A DNA stretch of 64,000 nt from Eutypella sp. D-1 (taxonomy: Eukaryota > Ascomycota > Sordariomycetes > Xylariales > Diatrypaceae): the NCBI GenBank assembly GCA_023313575.1, contig JAJTTP010000001.1, positions 1,054,001-1,118,000 on the forward strand, given 5' to 3'. A program made the position numbers and the translations under genes. The notes under the pieces were generated by a model. That model did no database searches and was not told the origin of the DNA. It was given only the letters and a program-made list of their open reading frames with translations. Numbering within the stretch: position 1 is the stretch's first letter; each line of letters starts with the position of its first letter. Of this stretch, positions 1 through 12,314 are shown piece by piece.

Positions 1-3000
1 TTACATATTAAAACAACTATATCACATGTTTCAGGTCTTATATCCGAGGTCCCTGGGTCCATAGGCGCCTATAAAGGTGCAGGTTCAAGTCTATGTGCCT
101 GTATAGTCAAGTACCTAGGTAGCTAGATAGGTGCATCATTGCTGTTGCCTTAACAAGTGCAGCTACATAGCAACATTGAAAACTTAATGGCAGCCACTTC
201 TTCTCCCTCTCTTCCACTCAATCATAAACAAGCTAACCCTATACATATCAGATTCATAGCGGCTAGGTCTATGTAGATTAGCCATATCGATTAGGACAAG
301 TCAATTTAGTTTGAAACTGTTAGAGATTCTGGTCGCAGAGTGAAAGATAGTAGCTAGAGAGCTACTGTGAGGACGCTGTAATATAAGTAGAAGTCGAATA
401 GTTATTGAACTCGGGCCCTCTACTAGAACCGCAGGGGCAGGAAGACTCGAAAGTTTATTGCGCACGAGCCAACTCCTACCTATGCTACCACTACGACTAC
501 CACTATCTTTAATAATTTAAAAGAAATAGTAGCAGCCATCGTTACAAAAAAATTAAATAACGTATTTATTTATTTTCTTATTTGATTTCATTATATCCTA
601 TTTTAAGCCAGCAGTTAAGTGTAATGGTTAAGCGCAAAGTGGCTAAAGTTTGGGAGGCTTATGCGCAATGATTTTTCGAATGCGCCCGAGGGGGCTTCGC
701 CCCCTACTTATAGATAATTCTAGTCTACCGTGGCCCACAGATAAGGGGGGAAGGGCGCTGCTAGCACTCCCTATCCCTGTGTCACGTGACAAACAGAGAA
801 AGCCTGACATCAGTGCTACGATATCACATGCTCGCAAGGCCTCCGTAAGTAGCGTTCCATGCCGTTCCTAGAACTTGATTTATTATATATCTAAGACAAA
901 CGCATAGTGAGCTAAGGGTGAGGGCATCATGAGTATTCTTTTCTATAAAGAGTTTCACCATCAGCTTTCAGGTGTCGATTGTCGTAACCAAATTGGGTTG
1001 TATTTTGGGCCCTGCTACGGCTCTGGGAAAAGGAAGGAAAAGAAGAAAAGCCTTCCGAACCTATGCCCGGGGAAAGGTCCCATAGGACCCGTTCTACTGG
1101 CTGTGACATCAATTCATAACCGTGTAAAATTGCGCGTGTTGTTGCCAAATTGCTAATCCTGTGTGACCAGATAGAAAGCCAAGAAGAGGATGGAGGCATG
1201 TTACCTTCTTATAATATTCGGATCATTACTAGTATATTGTTTCAACGATAGTGCCAAAGGCAGCTCCGTGACTTATGTAACGTCTTTTACAACTTGATAA
1301 TTACGGCGTTAGCTATCTGTATAGGAACATTTCTAGCGCACCGTGTTTAGCCCAGCAAAGCAACAACGTCCTTAAGTCAACACTTTGAACAGGTATATGA
1401 GAAAGAAGAGGCGGCCCTTGTCACGGTAGAGGTAGAAGCTATCTTCTCTTCTTCTGGTAGAACCGATAATTAACCACTTCTTATCTAATGAATGATCATT
1501 TCCTTGTTATGTTATACACCGGAGACTTACAGTTTCTATCATTCGAAAAAGGCCAAAATGAGTATCTATACATGGATAGCTGGCTCACTCTGTGTTGGGA
1601 GTTCGACCTTCTGCCAAAGGCCGTATCTAACTACCCTTGTTTGCCTTTGGCCTGGATATCTCAGCTTCAGCCTTCCAGTGCATGGTAGAAGTCGATCCTG
1701 GGGCCCCCCTGCGCCCGACATCATGGCCTCACCGCTGATCGGCAGACGGCCCCCTGAGGTCGTAGTCTCGTGGCCATTCTACGAAGCGGGAGGCGAAGCA
1801 TATGAAGCATGCGACCTCGCTGACGGACGTTCTAGGGACAGCTGGACCGCTCCTATTACTATAATTAGCGTGGGCCAAGAAACGACGAATCGAGCTCTAG
1901 ACACGAAGAGTTATTAACGTATCATATCGAGATCTCTGCCAGGTCTGCGGGCTTAGGACAAGAAGGACATCCTCCGTATCAGCCGAGAAGCAGATCTCTC
2001 ACGCAGGAATGCTATTCTCAGAAAAATACGCGGAAGACGCGGCGCAGCAGCTGGGAGGCTCGGATTTTGGATTGGCCAAGGGCCATGGGCCATTGACCGC
2101 ATCTGACACATAGGAAGGCATCAGGGGGTTTGCATACGCCCTCAACGGTGAAGTTGGCGGCGGTGACCACAGTAGTGGTTAATTAGTACACGCGGCTTAA
2201 CATCGAAGCGTGCATGTCGAAACAACTTATTCCACGCGGCCGACCAACGCGATGAGGTGGATCAACATGAATATATTTTCAGCTACGCTACACGTCGTGC
2301 TGGTCGTCGTCGCGCTAGAAGCTCATCCAGCCTATCGATGTCGGTAATCAAGAAGCAAGCTCAGCTGACTGCAGATCGATCTAAAAAAGATCGTCGCGGA
2401 GAGCGAGCGTGGCATTGGGGCTGCATTTTATGGGGTAGCAAATTGGCAACGGGGCGAATGCGAGACGCGGGGCGGTTACACACAACAACAATAAGACCAA
2501 ACTCACGTTGTGTCTTCCACCCTTATTTCGCAAAACTCATCAGATGCGATACTGACAGGATGATGTTGTCAAAGCGACATCGAGATAAACGCAGTGAAAC
2601 GTAATTCACGCTGACTCGCGGTAAGCCGGGTCAGCTGCTATGTAGCTCGTTGCAATTTGAAATCCGGACTACGGACACGATCCTAGACAATTACCAAATA
2701 AAAATCAAACGATATCGAAGAAAGGGGTTGGGCTGCGATTAAAGCGTTCTAATCAACGGCGATCCCAAGCCACCACATCCCTTACAAGACCGCCACTCTT
2801 GTTACACAGAATCCACGATTATAGACATCTTACCTCAGACAGCTTATTGAAACTAGCTGCCGGACCTCAAGACACAGTTATTGGTTGCAATACTGGGGTG
2901 ATATGTTGTCATATGAGTGAGAAAATAGTTTAGTCTACATACGTCCGAGTCCCTATCCACCTAGTACCTTCATAGAGCGCTTCGTATTTTATTTCTGCTT

Positions 3001-3670
3001 TGCCAGCATACTCCGTTTTGTCCAGGTGTAGCCTATTAACGACTATTGATCTGATGATTCTGATCCATAATATAAGATCTTAGTACAAATGGTACGTGCA
3101 TCTTACTGCGCTAGAAGCAGAAATGGTGTTACTTGATTGGCGGATCGCTTGGTCTTGGCGCACCTGAAGTCTTCTAGTGGACCCTATCTGCTATATCTGG
3201 AAATAATTGTTGATCATCTTTGATCAAGAGCAAGAGTTGTTAAGGCAGTGCCGACTTTCAGCCCTATGTGCACGGATCAACGTCGAGCACGTACGCAGCT
3301 TCAATGTACGAATGATTAAGATATAACCGGGTCGCCTAGTCAAGTGCTTATTGGTTCAGACACTATGTCATTGGATCTGCATGCTGGATATTACCACTCC
3401 GATGAAAAGGTAGCCCAACAAAATGTCTGCTTACAGGCGATCCAAACCCACATCGCAGCTTTGGTCGATCTTTGTTCATATTCAGGAATTACGAGTACCT
3501 CTCTGTGTAACGGGACTTGGGGACAACGGCTATGCCTTCCGAGTGGGTGGCCACGAGAAACGGGGCCAGCAATGCGCGCAACTACCACGTAAGGGCTGTG
3601 ACGGGTCTATTTCGTGTAGACCATGGGCCCTATTGCCTCAGACATGGCCTTTCGCCCCTGACGAAATGAA
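1..3670. other. gene-poor left end
   Basis: I see no reading frame here with a recognisable domain or believable splice structure. The longest open frames (about 115-140 codons near 1.5-1.9 kb and 2.26-2.6 kb) have arbitrary composition and no familiar motif. The one structured item is the LTR-like repeat at 318-791, listed separately. A gene with many short exons could be missed. Confidence 0.5.
318..791 (+). repeat. Decayed LTR-like repeat, split copy
   Basis: Bases 318 to about 436 and about 690-791 match, in order, the two halves of the 217-bp repeat at 42337-42553. Both copies begin TGTTAG and end CACGTGACA, and both contain the GGGGGCTTCGCCCCC hairpin (here near 690-705). About 250 bases unlike the other copy lie between the halves (about 437-689). 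The flanking five bases (GAAAC and AACAG) do not match, so this may be the remnant of two LTRs with part of an internal region, or an LTR with an insertion. It encodes no protein that I can see. Confidence 0.6.
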
Positions 3671-3678
3671 TATAAATA
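3671..3678 (+). promoter_or_regulatory. Probable TATA box of the small secreted protein gene
   Basis: TATAAATA lies 150 bases upstream of the start codon at 3821. The leader between them is rich in A and C with CT-rich stretches, as is common for strongly expressed fungal genes. Position and sequence are the only evidence. Confidence 0.4.
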
Positions 3679-3820
3679 CATGAAGATATCCCGTCCAGAA
3701 GACCAAATGAAAAGTGTTCGACATCAAGCATTTCACAGCACAGCATTCAACACAAACCGACTTCAACAGCATCTCTCCCCATTTCAAGCATATATATATT
3801 ATATTCATACCTCTTTCACA

Positions 3821-4167
3821 ATGAAGGTCGCCGCTATCCTCGTCACTCTCATGACCGCTGTCGCCGTCAACGCCTCAGCTGCCCCTCAACTACAGGCCCG
3901 AGACACCTGTGGCGCCGGCTACGGCGGTGACCAGCGCCGCACGAACAGCGGCTGTGACTCCTCCAACGGGGACAGGAAATTCTGCGGTTGCGACCGGACT
4001 GGCGTGGTACGTGGACGATGCCCTGATTGATCTTATCAGGGAAGCTCTTGCTAATGTGTAATTTTCCGTGAAAATAGGTCACTTGCCGAGGTGGCACTTG
4101 GACGGAGATTCAGGACTGCGGCAGCGGTACCTGCCACGGTGGCAACGACGGTGGCGCTGTCTGCTAG
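3821..4167 (+). CDS. Small secreted cysteine-rich protein (effector-like or antimicrobial-like)
   Basis: Two exons (3821-4006 and 4078-4167) joined across a 71-base intron (GTACGT...TAG, with a CTAAT branch-like site) give 91 residues. Residues 1-20 form a clear signal peptide, and a short leader ending LQAR at residue 27 may be trimmed further. The mature part has eight cysteines (30, 45, 55, 57, 65, 76, 81, 91), enough for four disulfides, and is rich in Gly, Asn and Asp. The start follows CACA, a good fungal context. Fungi secrete many such proteins as plant-interaction effectors or antimicrobial peptides, but I do not recognise the family and infer no specific activity. Its neighbours (broken laccase, secondary-metabolism genes, transposon island) fit an accessory region. 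Confidence 0.85.
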
Positions 4168-4802
4168 AGCGTGATCACCAGCAAGCGCACTCAGAATTGA
4201 CCAAGCCTTGGTATGTTGCCCCGATCTTTATTCTCAAACTATACCGGGTCACAATGGTTAACGTGCTTTTTCCTACTCGGTTTACAGGTCTGCTCTAAGA
4301 AATGAGATCGGTGGAAAGCTGTGGAAGGGGAGGTGCTGGGGATCAGTTTGTGAAGAAGATTCAACATCTTCTTGATAGATTGAGAAACTAGCTGGAGGAT
4401 TAGCTACCGTTCTTTAAGTAGTTTATAAAGTTGTGGCGAGAACTTCTACTCTATGACTTAGTGACTCCGATGTATGTGAAGTAGGAAATACAAAACCAAG
4501 GACAGTAATGAGAGCTGTAGTACTTGTGAAAAATGTAGTTGTGACATGCACAGAAACACTTTCCGAAAAGAGGAATTCTCAACTAGCCTGCTCCGTCAAC
4601 CATAAGGGTACGAAATAGCGGCTGTAAAACAAAGCGCTTCTGCAAAGACTTGTCGGTCTCTACAATGCTTTTGAGAACCACTGTCATATCACCATCTCGG
4701 TCAAAGATCTCACAGGCCTGGCTCATGGTCTTCTCAACTTCGGCTCCGATATGCCGGCGCTACTCCACTATTCGATGGAAATCGTCGAAAGTGAGATTCT
4801 TC

Positions 4803-7007
4803 CTAACCTGCAGCTCTTGGCAACAGATAGCCTATATCTCTTTCGTGCCTCAGTCCGGAGTCGATCTGATGTATGTCATTGTTTAGGGCATACTCTTCCC
4901 AGAAGTTGCACGTCTCTTTCGCGACAATGGCAATCTCCATCGCAGATATAATAAGATGCGCAATTTGCTAATAAAAACATTAATTATCCAGGGACATTGT
5001 ATTACCTATTGGCTGCTTTCACTCTTGGGTAGGGCGAGACTCACAATAATACTCATGTATAACCCAACACTCGCGTGCGTTATAAGGTGGCAGTGGAGAG
5101 GCCATACTCCCGGGTTATCTGCTTCCCACTGGATCACAATGAAACTCGGGTGCTCGGGTTGGTGATGGTCCCGTCCCAATCCCCCCACCCCTCGGCTAAG
5201 ACCCAGAAATTAATTGTCCCGTGGAGGTGCATATTGTGCATCGTGTCGAAAAGGTTCCTCACAATGAGCCTCATATTCGTGGCATTCCCTGCATCGAAGA
5301 CATTATATTCCGGGAGGTCAGGAAAGCCCGTCTGGCCGTAGTAAGCATCACGAAGGAGTAGTCTCCTACGGGGAAGTTTCATTTTAGTTTATCTGTTCCA
5401 CCTATATGTCTGGTATTACTGACCAGTGGTCTGCGTAATATCAAGTCCAGTAGGAATCATCACCCACCCGTAAACTACATAAAAGGTAGAGTTGTTCACC
5501 AAAAACACAGTGTGTCCCGTTGTATTGAGAGCAACTGTGATGTCAACATAATGTGTTACAACTGGTTCCCCAGGAGTTTTAGGCTGGGATGATGTCGCAA
5601 CCAATGAGAGCAGCCTACTATGGTTGTGGGGCTCTCTCCCATAAATGGAGCCACGGGGTAACATTCCTCCGCTCTCTTCTATATATAGGCTTTCTAGATA
5701 GCTTTTCTTTTGTTAGAACTTAGAAAATACAAGATCAGTTCCATCTGTATTACGACGCTCCTTATATTGAGTATACTGGATGCGATAGATGGAATAGTTT
5801 GGACGAGAGGGTCCTATCAAGCATGACACATATTAATTGATTCATGTGTGTAAACGAAAGGTGATTGGAGGATACTTACATTGGCACAATTATTTGACTC
5901 CCAAATGGCGCCACTGCTTGTTGGCAACCTGGTTGTATCTGCCTCTGAATAGTATATGGGGGCTGTAGAATTCAGCTGTATGGACGTTACATTGAGACAC
6001 AACACATCTAGCTCGGCGTGAATCCAGACAGCATCGGTTGATCTCCCAGTGGCCTTGACAAGTATATCGGACCTCTGGCCTACGCCCAGTGTCACGACCT
6101 TTGTAGTATAGGGTTGTACCGGGACGAAGTCATTTGCGATAACCAAAAAGTTGTGTTCGTCTATCGAAGGTTTCTGGTTCCCAGCACCACCAGCGTTGAC
6201 CAGCCGCAGCGGGTGTGTCTTCACTGTTTCGAATTTAAACTGAGACATGGCCGCGTTGTTACTGCAGTTGGGTTCATTGGGATCTAGGCTACAATTGAAT
6301 GGCATGCGGCCATTGATAAGATTGTTCTCGATGGGTGGGAATTCGGGGGGTATGTGGTAGATTGCTAAGAGATAGCTGAAATATTCCGTATGTGTATGGT
6401 CCGTCTTCGAACCCCGGAAGTCAGCTTTCATTATATGTACCCTAAAGAGTAGCGTATATGCTGAGCGAAATACTTACCAATAGGATCGGGCCGAGGTCAA
6501 TATCGTACTCTGCGATGGGTTCGGGACTTGCACGATGTCAGAGACGAACTATAATAGGAGACGGATTCCTCCCAGGTGGTCTGATATCTTCTACCAGTGA
6601 ATAATTTTTGGACCAAATGCACCGTCAATGTACTGAGCTGAATAGTGAGCATGCCACCAGCTCGTGCCAAATGCTTCTGCTTGGAACCTATAGACAGAGG
6701 TTTGTCCCGGAGCTATTAGACACTGTTAGATGGATAGTACCCCGTCGTACCAAGGCGTTGCTCTTTGGGGCAGGCCATGCCAATGGACTGACGTGCCTTC
6801 TTCGGGGTCTTTGATCCCATTGTGTACGGCGACTTCAATAGTATCACCGAGGTTTGCCTTCACCAGTGGCCCAAGGAATTGATTATTAACTAGTAACATA
6901 TGCTTGGCGACCCCATCATGCACTTGTATTCCTCTGGAAATCGTGAAGTCATAGTGTTGAACAATACCAGTCGTTAGAACAGTATTCCTTGGAAGAGGCG
7001 AGGCAGC
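4803..7007 (-). pseudogene. Broken laccase (multicopper oxidase)
   Basis: Laccases oxidise phenols with four copper ions and are normally secreted. On the minus strand the pieces appear in family order: YDFTISRG (about 6940), HWHG (about 6780), WWHAHYSAQ (about 6640), YDIDLGP (about 6500), ANDFVPV and GVGQRSD (about 6060-6140), MHLHG (about 5220), HCHLITH (about 5080) and HQIDSGL (about 4870). All four copper-binding segments can still be seen. The frame is broken: TAA at 6726-6728 falls just after DGVLSI, where laccases read through, and near 5135-5150 the frame shifts and about ten usual residues before the last copper segment are missing. I find no clear start or signal exon upstream of the acceptor at about 7008. 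One further intron (about 6526-6594) is uncertain. Sequencing error cannot be excluded, but two separate lesions favour a pseudogene. Confidence 0.82.
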
Positions 7008-7019
7008 CTAGCATTTGTA

Positions 7020-8500
7020 TTTCATTAGTGGCAACTTAGGTATATAACAAGCGTTTGTAATAGTTTCAGATTTCGACCCACTGGTGTTGTATCATCATTT
7101 TGCGGCTCGACATCCCCTTGAAAAGGGTGCGAGGGGCTCAAGTGCAAATGACGAGTCAATGGCATGAGTGACTGTTCGATTTTAACAACTGTAATCTTGA
7201 AACTTCACATTTCAAAGTATTGCAGTCTTTACTGGCAGAGGAGAGAGAGACTAATTCCCAAAGCCTAAGTACGAGTAGGCTAAGAAACTTCCATAACGCA
7301 ATTTCGATATGAGAATATAGCTGTAGTAGATTTGAAACTATACAAATTAAGCTTTAAATGCGGATGAGGACGAGTCAAAACATGACTTCGAGGCTTTATT
7401 CGTTATATTTCTATTTATATGGCTACTGTTCACAAAAAGGAGAAAACAAAGTCTTCGTAGCTGCTGATAACGTGATATAAAAGTAGCACATGACCAGCGA
7501 AGTACGAGCCTTCCTCCAGCCATCCCTATAGTTTCGGCTCGGCAATAATCTAGATCCCATGCTGCGATGCATTTAAACGCTTCTGTACGAGATGATTGAG
7601 CTTCGATCAAGCCGTAGTAAGGTTGCAAGCTTGCATGTGGAATCCATCAGCATACATAGCAAATTAGAAATGGGAGGCTTGTATTCTCCTGCCGGATACG
7701 AGGTAACTGCGTTATTATAAGAGGAAGTTGGGAGTGGCAAGTTTCCAAACGTATAGCTGCGGCTCAGTCGGCGCGATGCGAATTGTGGCCTTATTACGCA
7801 CATTTATAGATTGTAGCGCCGCAATCCCCCACCTGACTGCCTGGCAGAAAAGAGGCCGTTATAATGAAATTGATTCGCCGCCTTGCAAAGGACTGATAGC
7901 TGTGCGCCTCAGACGGGCAGATTTTCCTAGTTGGGAATTTGGATGGAGCCAAAATAGCATGCAATGGTGTAACATGTTTCTTCGCACTGTCCAATGCCAG
8001 GTGCATCGGGCCCCCTCCAATACTGCCCAGCCAATCTTGGATACTACCCCGTACCGTAGTATCGAATCGGCTTACCAGCGTGCCCAACTAACCAACCATC
8101 TTCGCAGATTCGTGCCATAAATGGTATGCTATCGGATTGGGGTCACAGCCTGCCTACCTCTCTGTGGAGGTGCATATATGTTATGCGGGTTATACATTGA
8201 ATGCCTAGACCCTCGTGTGTAGCCTCTACATGTCGTCTATCACATCCATTTTCTCTACGAAAGCAGGCTGCTAAAATCAGTTGGTTCATTGCATGGTACT
8301 TTGTCTGAAATGAGTTAATTGGCGGTGTAGTTAACATTATTGGTGACTGTAGAGCCCGGCGGGTGCTTTCCTTTCTTTTAAACACCCAGGTGCTGCCTAT
8401 AATTTCTGCACCGTATTCATCAACCATTCTAGACTCATATTCTCTACAGCTGTGCTCCCTACTACTCCCTTCGTATTAACTTACATCCCCCCCCCCCAAC
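7020..8500. other. intergenic, no gene recognised
   Basis: Short open frames on both strands (7.35-8.43 kb, up to 130 codons) overlap one another and have no familiar motif. A run of eleven C residues near 8487-8497 lies just upstream of the methyltransferase start. I see nothing else. Confidence 0.5.
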
Positions 8501-8513
8501 AAAGCAAGCGATC

Positions 8514-9970
8514 ATGGCGTCCATCTCGACCGATGATGCAATCAATCTCACAGAGAAGCTCCAAACCCTTCTCCAAGACTCCGAGAAGGTCTCCGCGTCA
8601 TTGGATGATGACACTCGTCGCAAACTGAGTGAGGCTTCAAGGGCACTCAGTATTGCTCTCGAGGCACCCGGTGATACTGTCCACAGGATCGTTCATTCAG
8701 TAAGCCATTGAACATCGTATTTTTCACATGAGGAACCATGTACTAATAAGTGTATTAGCCGCTCCAGCTTCCTATGACCTGTGTCGGGATTGAGACGAAA
8801 CTATTCGACACCCTGTGCAGTTCTAATTCGACTGCAACGAATGCTGAACTTGCACAGGCAACTGGGGTTGACCCGGTTCTCATGAGTAACGTCCTAGTCT
8901 ATCCAGCTTAGAGTCTACTTTGATATGCTTACATGATATAGAACGTCTGCTGAGATACTATCAATCATTCGGAATGATCTCTCAGCTAGGCGACGATGCG
9001 TACGGTGCCAGCAATGTAACGAGAGCTATGACGACTCCTGGCGGCCGAGCCGGAGCTATGTTCTAGTATGAGACTCTCTTAGCTATCTGTTAGATTAAGC
9101 GTTGCGTGTAAGTAGCTGACACGGAAGTCAAAATTAGCCTGGCCACGTTGGTTCCCCCCTTCAACGCCCTACCCACATTCCTTCGTGAGAACGGATATAA
9201 GAACCCCACCGACGTGACCGATTGTCCCTGGTACATCGGCCACCAAACCAAGGAGATTCCCTTTTCCTGGGTCCATAGCCATCCTCCTCAGGGAGAGCTC
9301 ATGCTCGCGTGGATGCAAGGCCAGCGATATGGCCTGCCTATCTTCCTGGATGCTTTCGACTTCGAGAAAGAACTGGCTCAGGGGGCGGACCCCTCAACGC
9401 CCCTCTTTGTCGATGTCGGGGGTGCCATGGGCCATCAATGTATTGCCCTGAAACAGCGGTATCCCGGGATGGCCGGTCGTATCATTCTCCAAGACATGTC
9501 AAGCGTTATCGAGCAGGTGAAACAGAGCCCTCTTCCCGGCTTCGAGGGCATCGAGGCGACACCGTATGATTTCTTCACTCCCCAGCCAATCAAAGGTAAA
9601 TTTCCCTGAGCTGGCCCGAGCCTTAATCGTGATCACTGCTAACCCGTACCCTGCAGGCGCTCGCGCATACTACCTGCGCAACATTCTCCACGACTGGCCT
9701 GATCACAAGTGCATTGAAATTCTCCAGAACATCAAGGCTGGCCTAACCTCGGAGTCCAAGATCATCATCGACGAGATGGTCCTCCCCGAGCGTGGCGCAC
9801 CGTGGAGGGCCACCCAGTTGGATATGGCCATGTCATCTTGCTTCGCGGCGGTGGAGCGTTCGCACGCTGCTTGGGAGGACCTCCTTGACAAGGCAGGACT
9901 GAAGATCATAAAAGTCTGCAAGTATACCGAGCAGCTCGACGACTGCGTCATTGTTGTAGGCCCTAAGTAG
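8514..9970 (+). CDS. SAM-dependent O-methyltransferase, fungal secondary-metabolism type
   Basis: Five exons (8514-8699, 8759-8885, 8942-9065, 9138-9595, 9657-9970) join in frame to 402 residues, the usual size for fungal COMT-like O-methyltransferases. Residues 1-110 are helical with a winged-helix-like dimerisation region. VDVGGAMGH (237-245) is the SAM-binding glycine motif; the usual third glycine is alanine. HDWPD (310-314) carries the expected catalytic histidine, and IIDEMVLPERG follows. All four introns are GT-AG. The enzyme should methylate a hydroxyl on an aromatic or polyketide substrate in the cytosol. The nearby prenyltransferase and FAD monooxygenase suggest a shared pathway; the substrate cannot be read from the sequence. 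Confidence 0.92.
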
Positions 9971-11206
9971 TCGAACTTGAAGGAAATTACCATGCCGTGT
10001 TCGTTTTATAATTAGTCTTTCACTACGCTATTATTACCTTTAGATAGTACAACGAGGCGACAATATTATAACACGGATACTCTACATTAGACCTGACACT
10101 GTAACAATGGCTCATCTTGAGTGTTAACTCGATGTCTCAGTACCTAGTAAGTCAAGGCAGGGCGAAATCAGATAAAACAACTTTACTACCAGGTGTGACG
10201 GCGATGCGGAGAAAGCTCTTTTCCCGATGACCTCCGCTAAACTTGATCAGTGGCAAACAGGCCATTTAGCAGCTATGTGCTTTCATGGTGTGTGAAATAA
10301 ACAACGTGCATTCGTGTTAGTCTTTAGGGCATAAATGTGACGTAAGGTTAGTTGATAGCACATGAGTACGCAATCCTCTGTGCGATCACAACTCCAACAA
10401 CATACTAGGCAGGTACCGTGTACAACTAGATATCATTTTCAGAGTGAGATTTTCAGCCACATGAGGTAAGGCTAGTTACATGGGAACGGGTTGTTAGCAG
10501 GTTAGTGAGATCGTGCAGGGCAGGGGGGCCAGGGACCCAGGGTAGGATGAATCCTGGCAAGATTCTCCAACCGTGAAAAAAATGAGGGGTGCGGCTGAGA
10601 ATGCTGCAGGCTGTGCCGCTGACAATGCGCACATAATTACTAATATCTCCACTGTTGTTACACGCGACAGCAGTGTCGAGAATTACACGATGCAAAGCTC
10701 GGCTCAATGCATCCAGGTCTGGCAATCACCAACGCCACCAGAAGGGCTACGGCTGACATGTAGGGTGATAGGTTCGCCTGAATTAGCAACCACTAATCAG
10801 AATATGAATACAATAGAACTTAATGTTGTAACCCTCATCATCAAGCAGTCTTGGAAGCTAGTATATCAGCATATATCAGCATTCGGAGACGGCGCAAAGA
10901 ATGGTTCTGCGGCGCTGCCACCGCTTACCGCCTCCATGGGGTAATTAACTAAAGCGAAGATCTAGGCCCCAGCCTTACACAATCTGATTATTGGGGAGGC
11001 TGCCCGACCAAAGGATTGTGAGTTGGTTTCCTGCCAAGAAGTGTATGTCTTACTGTAGTGTATCAGGAATCACAGTTACCCTGCAACAGGTTTGTCTCGC
11101 GGATGCATAAATGAATGCATTTATTTCTAGTGCGGGAAACCTGCTGGTACCGTAGATCTTCACTTCCGGTATACCTGACCTTTGCAAAGCCCGCACCATT
11201 CGCAGC
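9971..11206. other. intergenic, no gene recognised
   Basis: Two overlapping open frames on opposite strands near 10.45-10.94 kb (90 and 123 codons) have no familiar domain. I regard them as chance frames. Confidence 0.5.
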
Positions 11207-12314
11207 ATGTCTTCCCAGCCGGAGCCTGACATAGATAGGGGAGTTGTAATGATTGCAATCTACTCGGTAGAATGCCTAATTTCCATGTTAGTTCTAGGCC
11301 TACGCCTTTGTGCCCGCTGGAGCATCCGAGGCAGTGGATGGGATGATGTATTCATGGCAATTACATGGGTGAGCTGTTCACGTCTATATACTCGATAATT
11401 GGATACTCATACCAAGTACTAATACTTCGCAGGTCTTGTTTGCGTGCCTCACCGTCATTGTCGGTATCATGGGTTCAAACGGCGGCACTCGCCATGTATA
11501 CTACCTCAGCAATGACCAGGCAGTCTTTGTTACGCGACTGAATTGGATTGGGCAACCATTTGGAATCATCGCCATTGGAACTGGGAAGCTGGCGGTCGGC
11601 CTTCTAATCTTGAGGCTGTTGAATATTAGCTCGAAATGGAGGAAGTACGGTATCTGGGCCTTGATGGTCCTCGTCAGCATCGTTACCGTCCTCACCGTCG
11701 TTCTAACCTTCGTTCAATGTGATAATCCGGCAGCTCTGTGGGACCCCTCTATACGCAAGATCACACGTTGCTGGGACCCGCACGTCCAGAGTGGTTTCAG
11801 CACATTCACTGGAAGTCTCCATGCCGCTGCGGACTTCATATTGGCCCTGGTCCCTATCACCATTATATGGGACCTCCAGCTGTCAGTGAGGAAGAGAGTT
11901 AGCCTAATTCTGCTCCTCAGTGCCGGTATATTCTCAGGGGTCTGTTCTGCCATCAAAACAGCCCAGCTTAGCTCCCTCACATCACGATCCGACTTGACAT
12001 GGGAAACATTCAGCCTTTATCTGTGGACGGGGGCCGAGATCTTCCTTATCATTGTGTGCGGCTCCCTTCCCACTCTGAAGCCTCTGTGGGATCGATTCTT
12101 CGGCAGGATATTGGCATCCGTTACTGGTAGCAAAAAGAGTGGAGGGTACGCGTCGTTCAAATCTAAACGATCGTCATTCCCTGGACAGGCGCGCGGTTTT
12201 GAGTTGTCCAGCGTGCCTCATTCCTCGCGTGTCCCTGGAGATACAACAGAGGCTACGTGCATCGTGGATCATGAAAGGGAGGCTGTACCATCCAGTGTAT
12301 GTGGCACTCTATAG
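11207..12314 (+). CDS. Rhodopsin-domain seven-helix membrane protein (fungal PTH11/SAT4-like)
   Basis: Two exons (11207-11368 and 11433-12314), joined across a 64-base intron (GTGAGC...CAG, TACTAAT branch site), give 347 residues. Seven hydrophobic segments can be counted, the first at residues 10-28 and the last ending near 300 in the WTGAEIFLIIVCGSLPTLKPLW segment, which is typical of this family. Cysteines in the extracellular loops and a polar Ser/Lys-rich cytoplasmic tail of about 70 residues also fit. The family is large in Pezizomycotina. Some members are GPCR-like and some sit in secondary-metabolite clusters with unknown roles. It is not the small Pyr4-type terpene cyclase: it is too long and the motifs differ. 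Confidence 0.88.

Noticed and set aside
690..730. Helitron 3' end: a hairpin followed by CTAGT
   Set aside because: The hairpin is about 14 bases from CTAGT, as in Helitrons, but both copies of the repeat stay similar for another 70 bases beyond CTAGT, and the 42-kb copy has TG...CA ends with a 5-base duplication. An LTR explains it better.
7347..8427. Several frames of 76-130 codons on both strands as a gene upstream of the methyltransferase
   Set aside because: They are mutually overlapping, none has a known motif, and their composition differs from the genes around them.
10453..10944. Overlapping frames of 90 and 123 codons as a small gene between the methyltransferase and the 7-TM protein
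   Set aside because: They occupy opposite strands, have no domain and no signal peptide, and neither can be extended by convincing splice sites.
11207..12314. The 7-TM protein as the membrane terpene cyclase of a meroterpenoid pathway
   Set aside because: It is about 100 residues longer than Pyr4-type cyclases and carries the GAEIFLIIVCGSLPTLKPLW block of rhodopsin-domain proteins.
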